A stretch of DNA of 64,000 nucleotides from Amphiura filiformis (taxonomy: Eukaryota; Echinodermata; Ophiuroidea; Amphilepidida; Amphiuridae). Each line of letters begins with the position of its first letter. Positions within the stretch are counted from its first letter, which is position 1. The translations under genes and the position numbers were made by a program. A model generated the notes under the pieces. That model saw nothing but the letters and a program-made list of their open reading frames with translations. It was not told where the DNA came from and ran no database searches. Location of the stretch: positions 57,585,547-57,649,546 of the forward strand of contig NC_092628.1 of NCBI RefSeq assembly GCF_039555335.1, written 5' to 3'. Of this stretch, positions 47,136 through 59,650 are shown piece by piece.

Positions 47136-47184
47136 GGGTCATAACACGGCTGTGTTCGTGGTCTTAGACCACAGCTAAGTCTAG
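45980..47184. mobile_element. Helitron/Helentron-like satellite block 3
   Basis: Lacks the 5' palindrome: it begins directly with TTCTTTCTGTCAACCATTAC. It holds eight monomers and ends with the hairpin GTGGTCTTAGACCAC, AGCTAAGT and CTAG before T (47181-47184). Confidence 0.6.
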
Positions 47185-47639
47185 TTATTATTGTGTTTAG
47201 CTGCCAGAAATTCTAAATGGCACAAAAATAGGTAAAAGAAAAAAATATGCATTACCTCCGAATACGTGTTAAAAGCTCTGTCGTTTCCACAAACTGAGAG
47301 AAGAGTAAATTATATCTAAGCAATAGGTGCAGGGTAATACACTCTTTAATACTACCAAGTTTCAATAGCCTGCATTTAACTATTTCTGAGATATTAACAA
47401 AATAAATAAGTATTCGTAGGTAACTTTCGGTAGCCGAATGTTGCCTACAAATACAATTTGACATCATGACCTTGTGAAACACCGCCATTCATGCCAATGC
47501 CCATATCGGTACATAAAGAAGGCCTGTACGTTCGCTATCAAATCATATGCCAATGAAAGTTGCAAATTCACACACATGCCTGCCATGCAAAACTGAATAC
47601 GGCTTAATTGTTGAAAAATATGTACTGAAATAGACGACA

Positions 47640-48010
47640 GTCTGCTCATTTGAAAGAAAAATCAGATTCGAGGAAGATTAGAAGGGATAAATACTTGGAT
47701 TTGTCAGCTGTCATGTGTGCTTCATTTTAAATGATTACCGACCTTCTGGTTTCTGAGTAATTTGTGTCCAAATTGATTTATTCGCTAAGGTTACCTACGA
47801 ATACCATGGACAAAAACGACTGTTCTCATTGTCTTGTGATCTAGACAACATAGTGATGGACCCTGGAATAAAGCTTATTGTAGTTGCCCTCAAACGAAAG
47901 GCCACAAGACATAACTGACTCCAAGATGGACTTCACAAGTCTGTAATAACAATTTTTAAGCGATTTGTGTGCAATTACGTAAATTAAAGTCCCTTTAGTG
48001 CCTTTGTTTC
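47640..48010 (-). repeat. inverted copy of the 14690-15030 repeat
   Basis: Reverse complement of the intron-15 element interior: TTTGAAAGAAAAATCAGATT, GATTTATTCGCTAAGGTTAC, CTCAAACGAAAGGCCACAAG. The surrounding stretch 47220-48510 repeats TTACCTACGAATAC-like motifs. Confidence 0.8.
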
Positions 48011-49029
48011 TTACTTCAATCCTCATTCAACCACTGTGAAAAGACATTATTAATACATGATAGGGTCTCTAGTATAAATAAACCCACATAAAGAAAATGA
48101 TACATTCAAAGTGCTTTATAAAATGAAGATTTGATTTCGATATCCACCAAAAGTCTAATTCTTACCTACAAGTACTGAAATGTTACTTACGAATACAGCA
48201 TAATACATGACATTTGTAATGAAGTATCCTTACAAATGGAAATTAATTGTCAAAAACTGTCATTCAACAATTGTTTATCATGTAAATTTGCTGTTTAACT
48301 ACTTGTATATCAAAATGAAATGTTCAAAATCTTGCTAAAAACATCCAAATATTTTTGATCTAAGGTAATAACATTTATTCATTTGGACGTACTATCTGAA
48401 ACAAATCTAAAAACTACCATTTTATTCATTCTTTAACATTATTGCAAAATTTGAACCTCTAAACTCAATATAAATATTGTTAAATCGTCCATGTTACATA
48501 CGAATACCCGGGTTTCTTCACCTATTATCTTATAAAGCGTTATGTGTGTGCTTATTATTCCTACTATTCCTGAAAACAGATATCCCACTCTTTCTTATAC
48601 AATATGTAAATTGATTCATACTCATTTGATCAATGAAATACAGAAACTGACCTAAACTTCATTTTCAAAAATAAACTAACATAAATTGAATAAGATCATA
48701 TTGATCGCGTTATAAAAATGAAAACAAATATTTTTGTGTCAGTTCCTGCAGAACTGACACCTTTAGTACAGGTTTGACGATCACGTGACAATTCGAATCA
48801 TCATATCGAAATATCACGTGGGTAAAAATATCAATATCGATATCAATACTATTCGTCAATTCAGCCCCAAACCAATTCGCCCACATGCTAATTCGAACCC
48901 TGTATATTGATGTAAAAAAAAGTTGGCCAAATTTAACTATTTCGTGATTTTCTCCATAACCGTTGTTTTTACACCAAATCTGTATATTTAGATGCCTTGA
49001 TGTCTTGCATTCGGTCACAAACCAATTCG

Positions 49030-49885
49030 TTGTACTTTGTGCACTTAACCCACTATCTTTTAAACCAAATATCCTAAAGAGTCGCGTGATATGTCGAACT
49101 TTTCCTCAGGTCATAATTTAAGAACAAAAAAAGTCAGCGTTCGCGTATCTGTACGTAGCGGGGTACGTAACCGCAGTTATTGTGGCCCTCACAACACGGG
49201 CTTCCGGTGAGCTGCCGGTCCTAGGAAATGGAATATTACTGATAAATATATAAAGATGGCAAAATCAGTAAACCAGCTTAAGTTACAAATAAAGAAAAGT
49301 CTAATAAAAATTACATCTAATATTTAGGCATTATTTAATGACCTCACCCATCCCCACCCATATCCACCCCAACTATCAATTTCTTCTGTGAACTGTGGAA
49401 TGTCTATATCCCGGGGTCTATATGCAATGTTATAAATATTTATATTGCTTCTTTCTTTGCATGTTCTTCTCCTCTTTCTTTTATTTGTTAGCTTTGTGTA
49501 ATTGTATGTTGTAACTTAAGGCAGTGTAAGGGGGTGCTCGCTTCAGGCCTTTTGAGCATCTCCTCATTCAAATGTTGTGTCTTTTATATATATATTGTAT
49601 GTCGATTTGTATGAAAATAAAATGATGATGTATGATGATGATGATGATGTACATCATTTCCTACAGAGTCGTGAGATATGTCAAACTTTTCCCTTAGTCA
49701 TAAGGAACAAAAAAAAAAGTCAGTGGTCGCATATCTGTAGGATCATTGGTCAATAAGATATAGTCACTTTTTAAATTTTTAACCAAATATCTTAGAGAGT
49801 CGTGCCATATGTCAAAAGGAACAGAAAAGTCAGTGGTCGCATATCTGTAGGATCATCGGTTATAAATGAGATATAGTCACTTTTT
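49030..49885. repeat. tandem/interspersed ~120-bp repeat
   Basis: Three units containing CCAAATATC(C/T)TA(A/G)AGAGTCG, ATATGTC(A/G)AA and AAAGTCAG..GTCGC(A/G)TATCTGTA at about 49058, 49665 and 49788. The last two are adjacent; the first is separated by unrelated sequence. Confidence 0.8.
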
Positions 49886-50309
49886 TGTACGTTGTGCACT
49901 TACCCCCTTGTTTTTTACTTCTGGATATCGTTTGGAGTCAAATGATTTTTCATTTTATATTTTCTAAACACGAAATAAAACAAAATTGACCACCAGCCGA
50001 CTTTACAGCTGTTTCGTGATGGACGGTCACATATATTCATTAACATATTAAATCATTTATCCCTTTTGGTCAATATCGAATTGGTTTGTGTGAGGCTTAG
50101 CTTGGGGCCAATTTTCGGTTTTGATGTCACATTTACTATCACACGCCCTGGATTTATTTTTCAAAATTAGTAATGGCACTTTTGGTTCCTATAAGGCCAA
50201 CATGCCTTCAATCAATGGGCAAAAGGAAAAATTGTGGAGACATTTTTATCTTGGACTTTTATTTTTGGCCCGTGAACACTTTTGGTTGGATTCGACCATA
50301 TCTAAAAAT

Positions 50310-50420
50310 GGGGGGGGGGGCATTCAGTGAGAAAGCATTTTAAAAATGGGGGTCATTAGGTGAGAGCAAAGAAAGAAGGGGGTCATTCAGTGACAGGCGG
50401 TTTGAAAATGGGGGTCAATG
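50310..50420 (+). repeat. GTCATTCAGTGAGA-type repeat units
   Basis: Three to four units of AAAATGGGGGTCATTCAGTG; related units at 42640-42790. Confidence 0.75.
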
Positions 50421-50870
50421 TGGTCCGGTCCGTTGCCTATTGTTAGGGAGTGCACCCCGAGGGCTACAACCACCGCATTCTCAGGACTATGGCAGCAGGG
50501 TAAAGCAAAAAGAAAATTTTGAAGTGGCGAACTTGCCCCAAGCTCAGGGCAGCACAGCGATATTTCATCTATTGACCACGTACCAAATTAATATTTTTCT
50601 ACTGGAATCGAACCCAAGACTGCATTATTACTTTTTTTTTCAAGGTTGTACCAAGCACGTACGGCCAGAGCATGTTCAAGAGACAATACCAGACATTTAT
50701 CATGAGGGCTACCATGCTGGTATCATGAATACTGGGATAAAACTCTTTTGATCATATTGCTAACAGAGTATTCTTGTGATGAGTTTATCAAAATCGCTCT
50801 AGGAACTTTAGAGTTTAACTGATACCATGAGGTATATTTACATTCCATACTATTAATATTCGGTACTCAA

Positions 50871-51521
50871 GGGACCTGGAATGAGAGTTTTAAGCGTTTC
50901 GGCAGTATTTTTTGTGGGACATGAGAGCACATCAGACATCGAATTGCATTCTGAATACGCAGAATATATTTCTGATATCAAATAATTTTCATTTTTTGAA
51001 ATTCAAGATATAATACAAATTTTATGACAAATTATTAAAATTCGATATTTTTCACATTTTTGATATATAACAGTCCTCGAAGTAATTTTATAAATCTAAT
51101 GATATATTCTTAAAGTGTATGTGGCTGGGAGGAAAAACCGACGATCAATTGAAAAGTTTGACCTTTCATATTGAAGATATGACTTTTTCCCCCAAAAGAC
51201 CTATTTTTTGGTGTTTTGGGAAAGAAATCCATATCTTCAATACGAAAGGTCAAAATGTTCAATTGATCGTCGGCTTTTCATCCCACCTACATACACTTCA
51301 AGTATAAATCATCAGATTTATAAAGTTTACTTCGAGTACTGAATATCAAAAATATCAATTTTTAATGATTTGCCATAAAATGTGTATTACATTGCAAATT
51401 TCAAAAAATCAAAATTATTTGATATCAGAAGGACATTCTTCGTATTCAGAATGCAATTCGATATGTCTGATGTGCCTAATGTCCCACAATAAATACTGTC
51501 CAAACGTTCATACCCCATCCC
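50871..51521. mobile_element. large foldback element, TTAA-type
   Basis: Two ~320-base arms pair around a centre near 51200 (for example CACATCAGACATCGAATTGC against its complement at 51450). Right flank TTAA (51522-51525), left flank TCAA. No coding capacity. Confidence 0.82.
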
Positions 51522-51549
51522 TTAACTGCAATATTACTAATAAATACGT

Positions 51550-52192
51550 ATCTACCAAAACACGTTTCAAAACGTAAAAAGGGGCCAAGTTTAAAAAATC
51601 TTTCCTGTGTGGCTTTTCACCCTTTTTTAAACTTGGTCCCATTCAGTAAAGTGGTACCGTAATAACATGAAGAATGAGTCCTAATTTCTACATGCAACAA
51701 TTAGGTTTAAGACTCAGACTGTTCGAAAGCGGTGCAATATGACGTAGGCTATGTATTATCAAAAACATTTGAAGGTTTATGTTTCATTATATTGCGTGTT
51801 CATAAAGAGTAGTAGAGTATTATATATACTTAGCAAATTGACTGTCTGTCAACCTGTTACATATTATAGGCCCTACATCTGTACATAAGGCGCAGGATCG
51901 CACAAGACGATGAAGAATTTAACAAAGTGAGTATTTGCTACTTTTGCTTAAATCAAAATACATTATAACGTCTTTACGGAAAAACTTCAATCAAGCACGA
52001 ACATTAATTAATTTACTCTACAAAATGAACACTGACAACTAAGAAAACAAACAAGTAGCCTAAAGATGACTTCGTATGGGTCTTTAGAAACTTTCATAAA
52101 TGGGACCAAGTTTAAAAAAGGGTGAAAAGCCACACAGGAAAGATTTTTTAAACTTGGCCCCTTTTTACGTTTTGAAACGTGTTTTGGTAGAT
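51550..52192. mobile_element. MITE with 94-bp terminal inverted repeats
   Basis: The left TIR 51550-51643 and right TIR 52099-52192 match almost perfectly (ATCTACCAAAACACGTTTCA, TCTTTCCTGTGTGGCTTTTC). The 455-base interior is unrelated and has no transposase. Confidence 0.9.
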
Positions 52193-52221
52193 ATTAATTC
52201 TTTTTTTGAGGTAAAAAGATA

Positions 52222-52640
52222 TTGCGCGGTAAGTGGTTCTTTGTAGCCATGCGAGGCGAAGTAGTTGGATATCCATATTTCGCGGTTAATAGTTCTTTGT
52301 AGCCCTGCGGGGCAAACTAGTTGGATATCCATATTTCGCGATGAGTGGTTATTTGAAGCTTCGAGGGCAAACTAGTTGGATATCCATATTTCGCGGTTAG
52401 CAGTTCTTTGTAGCCCTGCGGGGCAAACTTGTTGGATATCCATATTTCGCGGTTTGTGGTTCTTTGTAGCCCTGCAGGGCAAACTAGTTGGATATCCATA
52501 TTTCGCGGTGAGTGGTTTTTTACAGCTTCGAGGGGCAAACTAGTTGGATATCCATATTTCGCGGTTAGCAGTTTTTTGTAGCCCTGCGGGGGCCTATGTT
52601 CGATATCCTCATTGCGCGGTTAGTGGTTTTTAAACGACCT
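52222..52640. repeat. ~62-bp minisatellite
   Basis: About seven units with TTGGATATCCATATTTCGCG, GTTCTTTGTAGCCCTGCGG and GGCAAACTAG. Unit ends vary. The short ORF across it is a by-product. Confidence 0.93.
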
Positions 52641-53985
52641 GTAACCACCCCAATCAGCTGCATGGGGTAAAAGAATTATTTAAAAAAATAATAGCTGAAC
52701 CCTATAGTTCAGCCAGGGACTGGAAACGACATATTGATGACTATATATAGAGTGTATTCAATAAACCCAAGCGGAACGAGAGCTGCTAAGTAACCGCTAT
52801 CCTAACCATAAACACATGCATTATCAGACAACGAGTGTTCCATTTCCTCATAGCTTCTCACGTTGTACACACGTCAGTCGAATTTGGCGGTGTTGGTTTG
52901 TTAGCCCTCCAAGTTATAACATCGTTCACTTTGTGATGATATCATTTCAAGAGGTCACTTCCCGATTAACATGATTAAGCTAAACAGCCCATGGAAGAAT
53001 TTTATGCATGAGCATTGAGCAACCACATCAATGATGTAGTAATGAATACCCTCTATTGTTATCGGATTAATTTTTACGACCTTCGATTACATGGGAGTAG
53101 CAACGAGGACACGGTGTTTGATTTCACTCACATAATAGATCAATATTGACCTTCATCCAGCAAGGATCAGCCAAGCACTACAGTGGCCAAGCACGAAAGG
53201 TTTCTTGTTATCTCTTCAAGTATTTTTACCTTAGGTCTATAATCATAATGCAGGCCTAAATCCGGGCCTAAATTAAGTGTACTGTTCGAGTAGGAGGATT
53301 TGTTTGATATTATTCTTGATTTTGAATAATATTATAGTACCTGTTTGTTTCCATATCGGTTATTAAAATTACAATTCACCACACATACACATTCCAGTTT
53401 GCGAGAGGTTTATAATGAATAAATGAATAGGTGTTATTATTTCGAATTATAATTATTTAGGGAGAGTGTTTTAGGATTTTGTTAGAAAAGGGATGATTGT
53501 TGATCATGTTTATTTTATTGTTGTATGTATTTTCCTGTCATTTCCTGCAAACCTAATAAAGATATTTTGATAATTGAAAATAGTCTGTATCATAAATCGT
53601 AGAGGTTGAAAGAGTCAACAAGCGTCAGAAATTATAATTTGCCATGGAACTTCGGTCATATTTTCATTTGAAATATAACTGGATGTTAGGGTCTGCATGC
53701 ATGGTATGCATAGTATGATGATATACAGACACTGACCTTTCCCTAAAACTATTAAGCAGCAAGTTGTGTATCACACCCACCATGGGTTCGAACCCCTTTA
53801 TTGTATTTTATTGTTAAACCTGAATAGCGTGATTACTTTTGAATGAGCGGCAGCACACATATTTTTTTCCTCACATCTTCTCTATAGTACAAAGCTGTCT
53901 TTTTATCTAGTGTTTAGACAATGTTTACTCAACCATTGCTATCAATGGATGTTGCCATTTTTGACGATTTCTAACTTTTGAAATG
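52641..53985. other. no gene recognised
   Basis: AT-rich sequence without a supported exon or repeat boundary. Confidence 0.5.
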
Positions 53986-53989
53986 CCCA

Positions 53990-54270
53990 AAATGAATCAA
54001 TAAAACCGTGTATAAGATATTTGCGGGGATATTTGGGCGCGATTACAAAAATTAGAAAATAAATGGGCACTTCTGGGTTGGGTATCTATAGAGGCCCTGC
54101 ATGAAATTATTGATTGGCTCCAAACAAAGAATTTGAACCGGTGTCCTTCACCGTAGTTATGGCGGAGTACAGTCCATTCAATCAAATGTTGTCATCAACC
54201 TATTTGATCGTAGTGCAGGGTTATGTGTGTGAGACGAACTGTCACGGTAGATTGCAATCATGCTTTTGTT
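53990..54270 (-). repeat. inverted partial copy of 36480-36700
   Basis: Shares, in reverse complement, ATTCAATCAAATGTTGTCAT, CAACCTATTTGATCG and GTGTGTGAGACGAACTGTC with the composite element at 35338-36835. The short ORFs MIEWT.LRH in both copies are part of the repeat. Confidence 0.8.
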
Positions 54271-55009
54271 GAATGCATTTGAGTAGTCTGCCATATTTAC
54301 GGGATGATACGTCACATGCAATGCCTCTATAGATTCTATAGAATTTAAGTATGATATATTTTCGATGGTAATATATTTTCACTTTCAAAGTTTGTAGTTT
54401 TCATAATTGCAATTTCTGAATATTATATAAAAAGCGGGAATAAGTCTATAAATGTAAGAGTTTGGGATCATTTTGAATGTTAATAAATGCGAAACGCCGG
54501 CGGTAGACACCTGCAAGATCAGGGATTGCCGCGATTCTTGCAGTAGCTTTTATGAATAGAATACAATAGTGGATACAATAGCGGATACAATAGCGGAACA
54601 ATAGAGCTCTCTTACGGGTAAATAAACCTCGTCGCGTTTTGCTAAATTTCACTTCTTCTTTTTCATGAACTAACCGTTATTTCATTAAGTAACCGTTATT
54701 TTTTTAAACTTGGCAAAACCTCGACGCGAGGTTTTTAATATAATCTCCAATCTATGCGGTTCCTATGCAAATGTTGACTAGTAAATTAATATAGGCTGCC
54801 GGCGGCGTCAGGTATACATAGAATTTTTTTTTTTTATGATGATGACATGTATGATGCAAACTCATAGGTTTTGTGCGTTTGGCAATTTGGGAGGGGTGGG
54901 GATGGGGGTTCAAAATGACCCCATAGGATTATAAAATCAAAATTTCAATTGCTCAAATACCTCTTTCAAATATATCAAATTATTTACATAAATAAAAAAA
55001 ATAAAATAA

Positions 55010-55010
55010 A

Positions 55011-55056
<46 letters not shown>

Positions 55057-55183
55057 ACGAAAAAAATTGAACAAATTGTAGCGTAGTATTAAAATCATAA
55101 ATATAACCATTGCTGGCAGGAGGACTCGAACCAACGATATTGACATTAGCAGTCCGATGCTCTACCATTGAGCTATGACAGGA
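55010..55183 (-). mobile_element. short tRNA-derived SINE with (TTTA)n tail
   Basis: On the minus strand the head at 55183-55111 reads TAGCTCAATGGTAGAGCATC (A-box) and GGTTCGAGTCC (B-box), with a GCT-type anticodon loop. The acceptor arms pair only in part. A short body leads to a TTTA tail at 55058-55010. A genuine tRNA gene is unlikely. Confidence 0.75.
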
Positions 55184-55454
55184 TCTAGTGATAAGGGTCG
55201 AATTTTTAGCTTATACAGTGTTTGTCAGTGTTTGTCCGCCTCGTGAAAGAAAGAAATATAAAATCTCAATTTTTAATTTAAATTTATTTGATAATTTTCT
55301 AACCTATATTTTCTTTAGAGCAGGGACAAATATTTCCCCTTTATCTAATTTGACCGCTATATAAGAATCTACTTCTTTTATTACTGATTTAATTCCACGA
55401 TTTGTTCCATTAAGCAATATCAAAGATTAATGTCACACATCTCACAACAGATAT

Positions 55455-55790
55455 TTAGTTGGCTTAGTGGTCTTCCACAGTGCTGTTTAACCTGGAGGTA
55501 CCGAGATCGATTCCCACCTCTGCCTGCAATTTTTTTTAAAGACTGGGAAATAATAACCTGACATTCGCCGCTGAAATTCGTACTTCAGAAGCGGAGTTAT
55601 AACTTGTTAAACTTTGCTCCTTCCGTAAAAGGGTACATTATTTTGGCACTACATTATTTCTTTTTTTTCACATTGCTGGTATTAAATATCAAATGGTCAT
55701 AATTGGCGGTCACTTCAAATCATCCCCAACTGAACTAGGTTCAGGAATTTCCTCTCATTGTTAATTGTTGGTTAACCCACCACTTGAGAA
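55455..55790 (+). mobile_element. tRNA-like SINE with body shared with 13925-14135
   Basis: The head has TTGGCTTAGTGGTC and GAGATCGATTCCCACCTCTGC, a leucine/serine-tRNA-like pattern. The downstream body from 55595 matches 13925-14135, linking head and body into one family. Confidence 0.6.
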
Positions 55791-56224
55791 TAAAGGACTA
55801 TGATAGGTGCAACAGGATTACCTACGGGATTATCTCAAGGATATAATTATGTTCTCCATCCTTTTCTTACATCTTCTCTGATATGTGCTAGTGTCAATGG
55901 TTATTGTTAAAAGGCAATAAGGTGTGTAATTGCAATATTTCCTCTGAATAGGAAAGACTCTCTACATCGAGTTATGTATGCTGGTGGTTCGCAATACTGT
56001 TATTTAAGAGAAGGTATCTTCCAAATCCAAATCCAAATGAGATAACAGGTCCTGTGTCATAAGCTGGGGTACCTTTGTGTTACATGTCACAAATTGTTGA
56101 AAATCAGAGGTGGTGTGGCATAAAGTGCTGTATCATTTTTTCCATAAATCTGACAATAGTAAAAGTATATATTTTCAGATAGCTTATAATACAGGGATAA
56201 TAACTTTTGAGTTTCAAATTGATA

Positions 56225-56850
56225 TACATGGTTGCCCAAAATATATACAGGGTGAAACAAAAAAATAAGTGCTTGAAAACTTGTCTATGTAATTTACCTA
56301 TTTATTTTTCACTGAAATGATTTTAGCAATAATAGTGATATATTTGAAGAGTATATTGATGACGCTTTCACAAAATATACAGTTTGTTTAAGTTTTGCCT
56401 AAAGTTAAAATATACAGGGTGTGCCAAAAACCTGTAGAAAATTTATATAAAATATTTAGATAACTGTTTACGTACACAATATTTGGCCATGTATTAACAA
56501 ATGAATACCCAAATATACTCCAGAATGAATTGAATGGTGCAGATTACAGTAAAAATGTTAAATTATGCCATACAAAATTATACAGGGTGTCATTAAATAG
56601 TAACACAACATAATTTCTGCTTTAAAATATACAGGGTGTCATTAAATAGTAACGCAACATAATTTCTGCTATTTTAAATGTACGACATACAAATATGTTG
56701 TGAAAAGAAAACACAGGTTTAAAACATGAGCATGTTTCCTACATGTACATCATCCCATGAAGCAATCCTTTATTACACATTTTAAAAAGGAATGGAAATT
56801 GGCCCTGTTGATACACTTCACCCTACATGTATAGGGTGTAACATAAAATT
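56225..56850 (+). repeat. cluster of TACAGGGTG units
   Basis: TATACAGGGTG occurs at least four times, and TACAGGGTGTCATTAAATAG with its following ~35 bases is directly duplicated (56580 and 56629). No coding content. Confidence 0.75.
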
Positions 56851-57244
56851 CCATGATTTAATATTTTCGTAGCATAAATTCATCACAATTGTAAGTGATC
56901 GTTAACTTTAGACATACCTTGTCCCTTACAAAATGTTTCATTAAATGTAATTTAAGTGTACTTTATAATACAATGCTTTTAAAGCATGTCAATAACTAGG
57001 CATGATAATTGAAATGTGTAAAATTTGCCCAATAAACATAGGCCTATTGGAATTTGGAAATTAAAAAAAAAGAAGATATTTCGAAAAGATTAGGGCTTAT
57101 TTTGTGATATATTATACTATTTATACATGTAATTCTAGATTCCTAGAGTCACCAGCTTTCCAAAAATGTATACTCTTACTATGCTAGGGTGAATGGCAGA
57201 TTTTACTGAGTCTTGCATAACAGGGTGGTCACCGTGCATTTTCT

Positions 57245-57615
57245 TAAAAAATAAAATAAAAAATACAAATTCCGATGTTTATATAGCGCCTTTCCCCAGA
57301 TCTCAGAGGTTTGTAATTTCGCTGCCATGGTGAATCATCACAATCAGATCGCAAACCTATCCGCACTTAGATCCACCAATTATCAGTGCAGCTCCCCAAA
57401 TTCCATTGGATGAAGGAAGTTTTAGATATTAACCAAGCAACTAATAGGCCTAACCGATTTTTGAAAGCAGGAGGAAACTGAAGATCCCGGAGAAAACCTG
57501 CGAGAGCGAGCATGGAATCGGGATAACCCTAGTGCACATAAGTTCTTGTGCCGCGCCGGGGCTTGAACCCGAGTCCTCAGTGGTGCAAGGCGAGAGGACA
57601 ACCGCTGCTCTCTCT
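57245..57615 (-). mobile_element. tRNA-derived SINE, minus-strand copy
   Basis: The head at 57615-57549 reads GGTTGTCCTCTCGCC and GGGTTCAAGCCCC. The 3' end carries AAAGGCGCTATATAAACATC and an A/T tail, like the 21460 copy (AAAGGCGCTGTATAAATA). An older, diverged relative. Confidence 0.75.
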
Positions 57616-58037
57616 AGGGGTCTTGTTATAATAAAATCAATTTAATAATATCTAACTGCAACATTTTCCCTTTCAAATGAGACCAAATATTAATATTTCC
57701 ATTAAGGTTTGCTAACAAAAATTAACAAAATTAAAAATGATATAGTGAAAAAGTATGATTCTGCATAGACTTTATACAGTCCCTCCCCCTAATCCTCCTC
57801 CCCCTAATCCTCAGCCACCCTTGGCACATTTCATTTAAAACGTTATGAAAAAATAATGAAAGTTGATTTTAAAACAGCACTTTACATGAGTAATAAAGAA
57901 TAAATTACCTTAAATTTAAGACCTTAATGAGCCTTCTAGGTAAAGAAATACTCAGGAGACAATGTTTTGTAATCCACACTACACATCAAAATGTAACAAA
58001 ACCACCTTTTTGGGTACCCCAGTATATGGCACAGGAT

Positions 58038-58442
58038 CAACAACATTGGCCCAACGTTGGCAAACGTTGGAACCATCGCGGCTAGCACGCCAACATTGAC
58101 CCCATGTTGGTTTGCCCCTTGACTAACAGTTGGCATTCCAACATTGGTCCAAGGTTTTTTTGCCATCTTTTCAGCGGCCTTGGAATTCCATTGTTAGCCC
58201 AATGTTGCAATGTAAATCTTGTATCAACAGTTGGCATTGCAACATTGGGCCATTGTTGATATGACATGCAGGAGTCAATATAGTTGCAACATTGGGCCAA
58301 TGCTGGAATGCCATTCCTGTTTCGATAAATGGCATTGCAACATTGGCCCAATGTTGGAATGCCATTCCTGTTTCGATAGTTGGCATTGCAACATTGAGCC
58401 AATGCTGGAATGCCATTCCTGTTTCGATAGTTGACATTGCAA
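58038..58442. repeat. satellite left part, CCAATGTTGGAATGCC units
   Basis: Units of about 58 bases with GTTGGCATTGCAACATTGG, CCAATGTTGGAATGCCAT and TCCTGTTTCGATA. Left of about 58300 they are diverged; right of it they are regular. The inverted TTGGC/GCCAA content gives ORFs on both strands. Confidence 0.93.
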
Positions 58443-59292
58443 CACATACTGCAGTTACTGTCCGTTTTCCTATACACAATACACAGTGCTCTCACCATTG
58501 ACGTGTGACCTCAACAAATGATGTATGTTGGGAGAATGGACACTTGCCTAGTTAACATCACTGTGTGAAAAATAACCAGATAATATTTTATTTATTCTCC
58601 AAAACTTCTAGCAAATATATTTCTCTAACATGACCTAAAATTACAGCTAGGTTAGATGTTCAGAAATGGTCGCACTTTTGTAAAATATGAGTGAGGGCAA
58701 GGCATAGCTAGCCAACTCCCCGTGTTAATTGAATGGAGATTTGACCGAAAATATTGGTATCGGACCGCTCACTTCTGAAGGATGCCACAAAAAACGGTAA
58801 AAGCTACATTTAAATTATTCTAAATAGGTTCTAGAAAATAAAGTTTTGTAACATGTCCTAAATTTTTAGCTAATTTAGATGTTTGGAGAGGGTCGTACTT
58901 TTGTGTTTTAGGAAGGATATGTAAACGACAGATAACACCAAAAATATGAAGAAATTATTTCCAAACTGTGTTAAGTCAACAATCATTATGTTGCTCATTT
59001 TGAAGAATGCTGGTTAACAAAAAGCAGTTCTTTGTGTCATTTCGTGAACAATGGTACACATACCATTGTTTCCTTTCGTTTCCTTTATAATCGGTTACCC
59101 AACTGAAGCTGTAATACCAGCTTTATTGCGATGTCGCACATTGAAAACAGACACTTGTACACAACCAGAGAAGATCTGATTTAATCAGTTGAGCTGCTTC
59201 AATGAGTGTTATCTTGGTTTAATAGCTTTTAATGGGGTTTAAGTCCTGCAAAGGTCGAGATGAATTCTACTGTAGACATGACTGCATCATGA
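58443..59292 (+). mobile_element. element inserted inside the satellite (copy 2 of 35338-36835)
   Basis: The satellite unit is cut after ATTGCAAC and resumes at ATTGGTCCAATG. Between them lies a copy starting ACATACTGCAGTTACTGTCC and ending GACTGCATCATG, matching both ends of 35338-36835 but with a shorter middle. Confidence 0.82.
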
Positions 59293-59650
59293 TTGGTCCA
59301 ATGTTGGAATGCCATTCCTGTTTCGATAGTTGGCATTCCAACATTTAGTGGCTAATGTTGGAATGCCATTCCTGTTTCGATAGTTGGCATTCCAACATTT
59401 AGTGGCTAATGTTGGAATGCCATTCCTGTTTCGATAGTTGGCATTGAAACATTTAGTGGCTAATGTTAGAATGTCATTCCTGTTTCGATAGTTGGCATTG
59501 TAACATTTAGTGGCCAATGTTGGAATGCCCTTCCTGTTTCGATAGTTGTCATTGCAACATTGGGCCAATGTTAGAATACCATTCCTGTTTCGATAGTTGG
59601 CATTGTATCATTGGCCCAATGTTGGAATGTCATTCCTCGATAGTTTGCAT
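59293..59650. repeat. satellite right part
   Basis: About six units as at 58300-58442. Several carry TTAGTGGCTAATG in place of GGGCCAATG, a variant found only on this side. Confidence 0.93.

Noticed and set aside
52222-52640. CRISPR-like array
   Set aside because: Units are contiguous imperfect tandem copies without unique spacers, in a eukaryotic genome.
55111-55183. Functional tRNA-Ser(GCT)-like gene
   Set aside because: Acceptor and T-stem pairing is incomplete and a TTTA tail follows, which fits a SINE head.
58082-59568. ORFs with repeated NYRNRNGIPTLA or GQCWNAIPVSI
   Set aside because: They are frame by-products of the ~58-bp satellite, open on both strands at once.
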